From Clostridiales bacterium (lineage in GTDB: Bacteria > Bacillota_E > Sulfobacillia > Sulfobacillales > JAIMBI01), in the NCBI GenBank assembly GCA_027318915.1, contig DAHVOH010000116.1, positions 1-7,447 of the forward strand: 7,447 bases of DNA. Reading direction: 5' to 3'. Under the pieces are notes generated by a model that was not told where the DNA came from, searched no databases, and saw nothing but the letters and a program-made list of their open reading frames with translations. This document shows, piece after piece, positions 6,550-7,447 of this stretch; the stretch's first letter is position 1; each line of letters starts with the position of its first letter. A program made the translations under genes and the position numbers.

Positions 6550-7447
6550 ATGGACGCTTTGACGGCCTGTCTCGGGGATTTGATTGACGGCCTCGTGGCC
6601 GGCGGTGTGCGGGAGGCGGTGGTGACGCCCGGCTCGCGATCGACACCGCTGGCTCTGCTGATGGCCCGCGAGCCCCGCGTGCGCGTCTGGATGCACTATG
6701 ACGAACGATCCGCCGGCTACTTCGGCTTGGGATTGGCCGACGCGCTGGGCGAGCCGGTGGCGCTGGTGTGCACATCGGGTACGGCCGCGGCCAATTTCCT
6801 GCCTGCGGTGGTGGAGGCGTCGCTCGCCGGTTTGCCCTTGGTCGTCCTGACCGCCGACCGGCCCCCGGAGCTGCGTGAGGTGGGCGCCCCCCAGACGATT
6901 GAGCAGCGCCATCTCTATGGCACGCATGCACGGTGGTTTTACGAATGCCCGCTGCCGGATCCGGAGCTGGCGGAGCGGCGGGTGTTTGGTCGCGCCGGCG
7001 AGCGCGCGGCCAGGCGGACGCGCGAGGCGGCCCCCGGCCCCGTGCATGTGAACGTGCCCCTTCGCGAGCCCCTGTTGCCGGCGGCCGAAGCCGCCCCCGC
7101 GCGGACGGCCGAACCATGGCCCGCGCCGGTCGGGGCGCCGGTGTCCTTGGCGCCGCTGGTCGCAAGACTGCGGGGGCGGCGTGGCGTGGTGGTGGCCGGT
7201 GCTTCGGATGTGAGCGGGGGAGCGGCCGCCATCCTGAGTCTGGCCGACGCTCTGGCCTGGCCGGTTCTGGCGGACCCGCTGGCCAACCTGCGCGAGCCCT
7301 ATGCGAACCGGGTGCTGGCACACCACGACCTCTGGCTCCGGGGCCGGGCGGCGGCGGCCGGGATCGACGGACGCTCCCACGGGATCCTGCGGGTGGCGAT
7401 CCCCCTCGTTCGTCCCGCCCCGCCTCCGGAGGAGCTCCGGGAGGGGG
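6550..7447 (+). CDS. menD: SEPHCHC synthase (menD), 5' part, cut by the window edge
   Basis: This thiamine-diphosphate enzyme joins isochorismate and 2-oxoglutarate (with loss of CO2) to give 2-succinyl-5-enolpyruvyl-6-hydroxy-3-cyclohexene-1-carboxylate. Only about 299 codons of a usual 550-580 are present. The N-terminal cofactor domain shows TPGSRSTPLAL (26-36), YDERSAGYFGLG (50-61, with E52 the expected ThDP glutamate), CTSGTAAANFLPAVVEA (74-90), LTADRPPELR (100-109) and GAPQTIEQ (112-119, with Q115). The central domain begins after GPVHVNVPLREPLLP. The start at 6550 lies 6 nt after the menF stop, with GGAGGG (6534-6539) 10 nt upstream. After ILRV (to 7395) the frame stays open but loses similarity. 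One extra base there would restore GDPPRSSR, the family's G-x-x-P-x-S pattern. This suggests a frameshift, real or from poor sequence at an edge. Confidence 0.93.
   Translation, partial: MDALTACLGDLIDGLVAGGVREAVVTPGSRSTPLALLMAREPRVRVWMHYDERSAGYFGLGLADALGEPVALVCTSGTAAANFLPAVVEASLAGLPLVVLTADRPPELREVGAPQTIEQRHLYGTHARWFYECPLPDPELAERRVFGRAGERAARRTREAAPGPVHVNVPLREPLLPAAEAAPARTAEPWPAPVGAPVSLAPLVARLRGRRGVVVAGASDVSGGAAAILSLADALAWPVLADPLANLREPYANRVLAHHDLWLRGRAAAAGIDGRSHGILRVAIPLVRPAPPPEELREG

Noticed and set aside
5864..7380. Long minus-strand open frames (485 and 488 codons) opposite menF and menD
   Set aside because: They lie opposite clearly conserved menF/menD, and their products are rich in Pro, Arg, Ala and His, as expected for antisense frames in GC-rich DNA.
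1..7447. tRNA, rRNA, CRISPR arrays or insertion sequences
   Set aside because: I found no T-loop/anticodon arrangement, no evenly spaced repeats and no transposase motifs or terminal inverted repeats on either strand.

Overview
The window carries most of a classical menaquinone (vitamin K2) biosynthesis operon on the + strand, in the order menB-menE-menA-menF-menD (positions 2006 to the right edge). To its left, on the - strand, lie a divergent EamA/DMT-type membrane transporter and a small unrecognised protein. The DNA is very GC-rich with GC-rich third codon positions. MenB, MenE and MenA look like the enzymes of Bacillus-type Gram-positive bacteria, so I infer a high-GC member of the Bacillota or a similar menaquinone-respiring bacterium. 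The sequence does not fix the taxon.

Layout. Positions 1-302 hold no gene I can defend, apart from an AT-rich spot near 21-35 and a strong hairpin at 275-299. Positions 303-854 (-) encode a 183-residue hypothetical protein with its own near-consensus promoter. That promoter overlaps the rho-independent terminator of the next gene (terminator 911-931). Positions 952-1851 (-) encode the transporter. Positions 1852-2005 are the divergent control region. It holds two back-to-back sigma70-type promoters whose -35 boxes are 3 bp apart, then a cluster of three GGTTCA/TGAACC half-sites at the predicted menB transcription start, then a strong Shine-Dalgarno sequence that fixes the menB start at 2006.

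The men genes are tightly packed. menB/menE and menE/menA each overlap by four bases (GTGA), menA and menF are separated by 16 nt, and menF and menD by 6 nt, so they are very probably one transcript. MenF makes isochorismate from chorismate and MenD starts the conversion to the succinylbenzoate skeleton. MenH and MenC, which are not in the window, would complete o-succinylbenzoate. MenE activates it with CoA, MenB closes the naphthoate ring, and MenA prenylates dihydroxynaphthoate in the membrane. A methyltransferase (MenG/UbiE) would finish menaquinone elsewhere.

I found no new biological system. The points most worth a second look are the palindromic half-site array in the menB leader, the overlapping divergent promoters, and a probable reading-frame break in menD close to the right edge (about 7393-7400).
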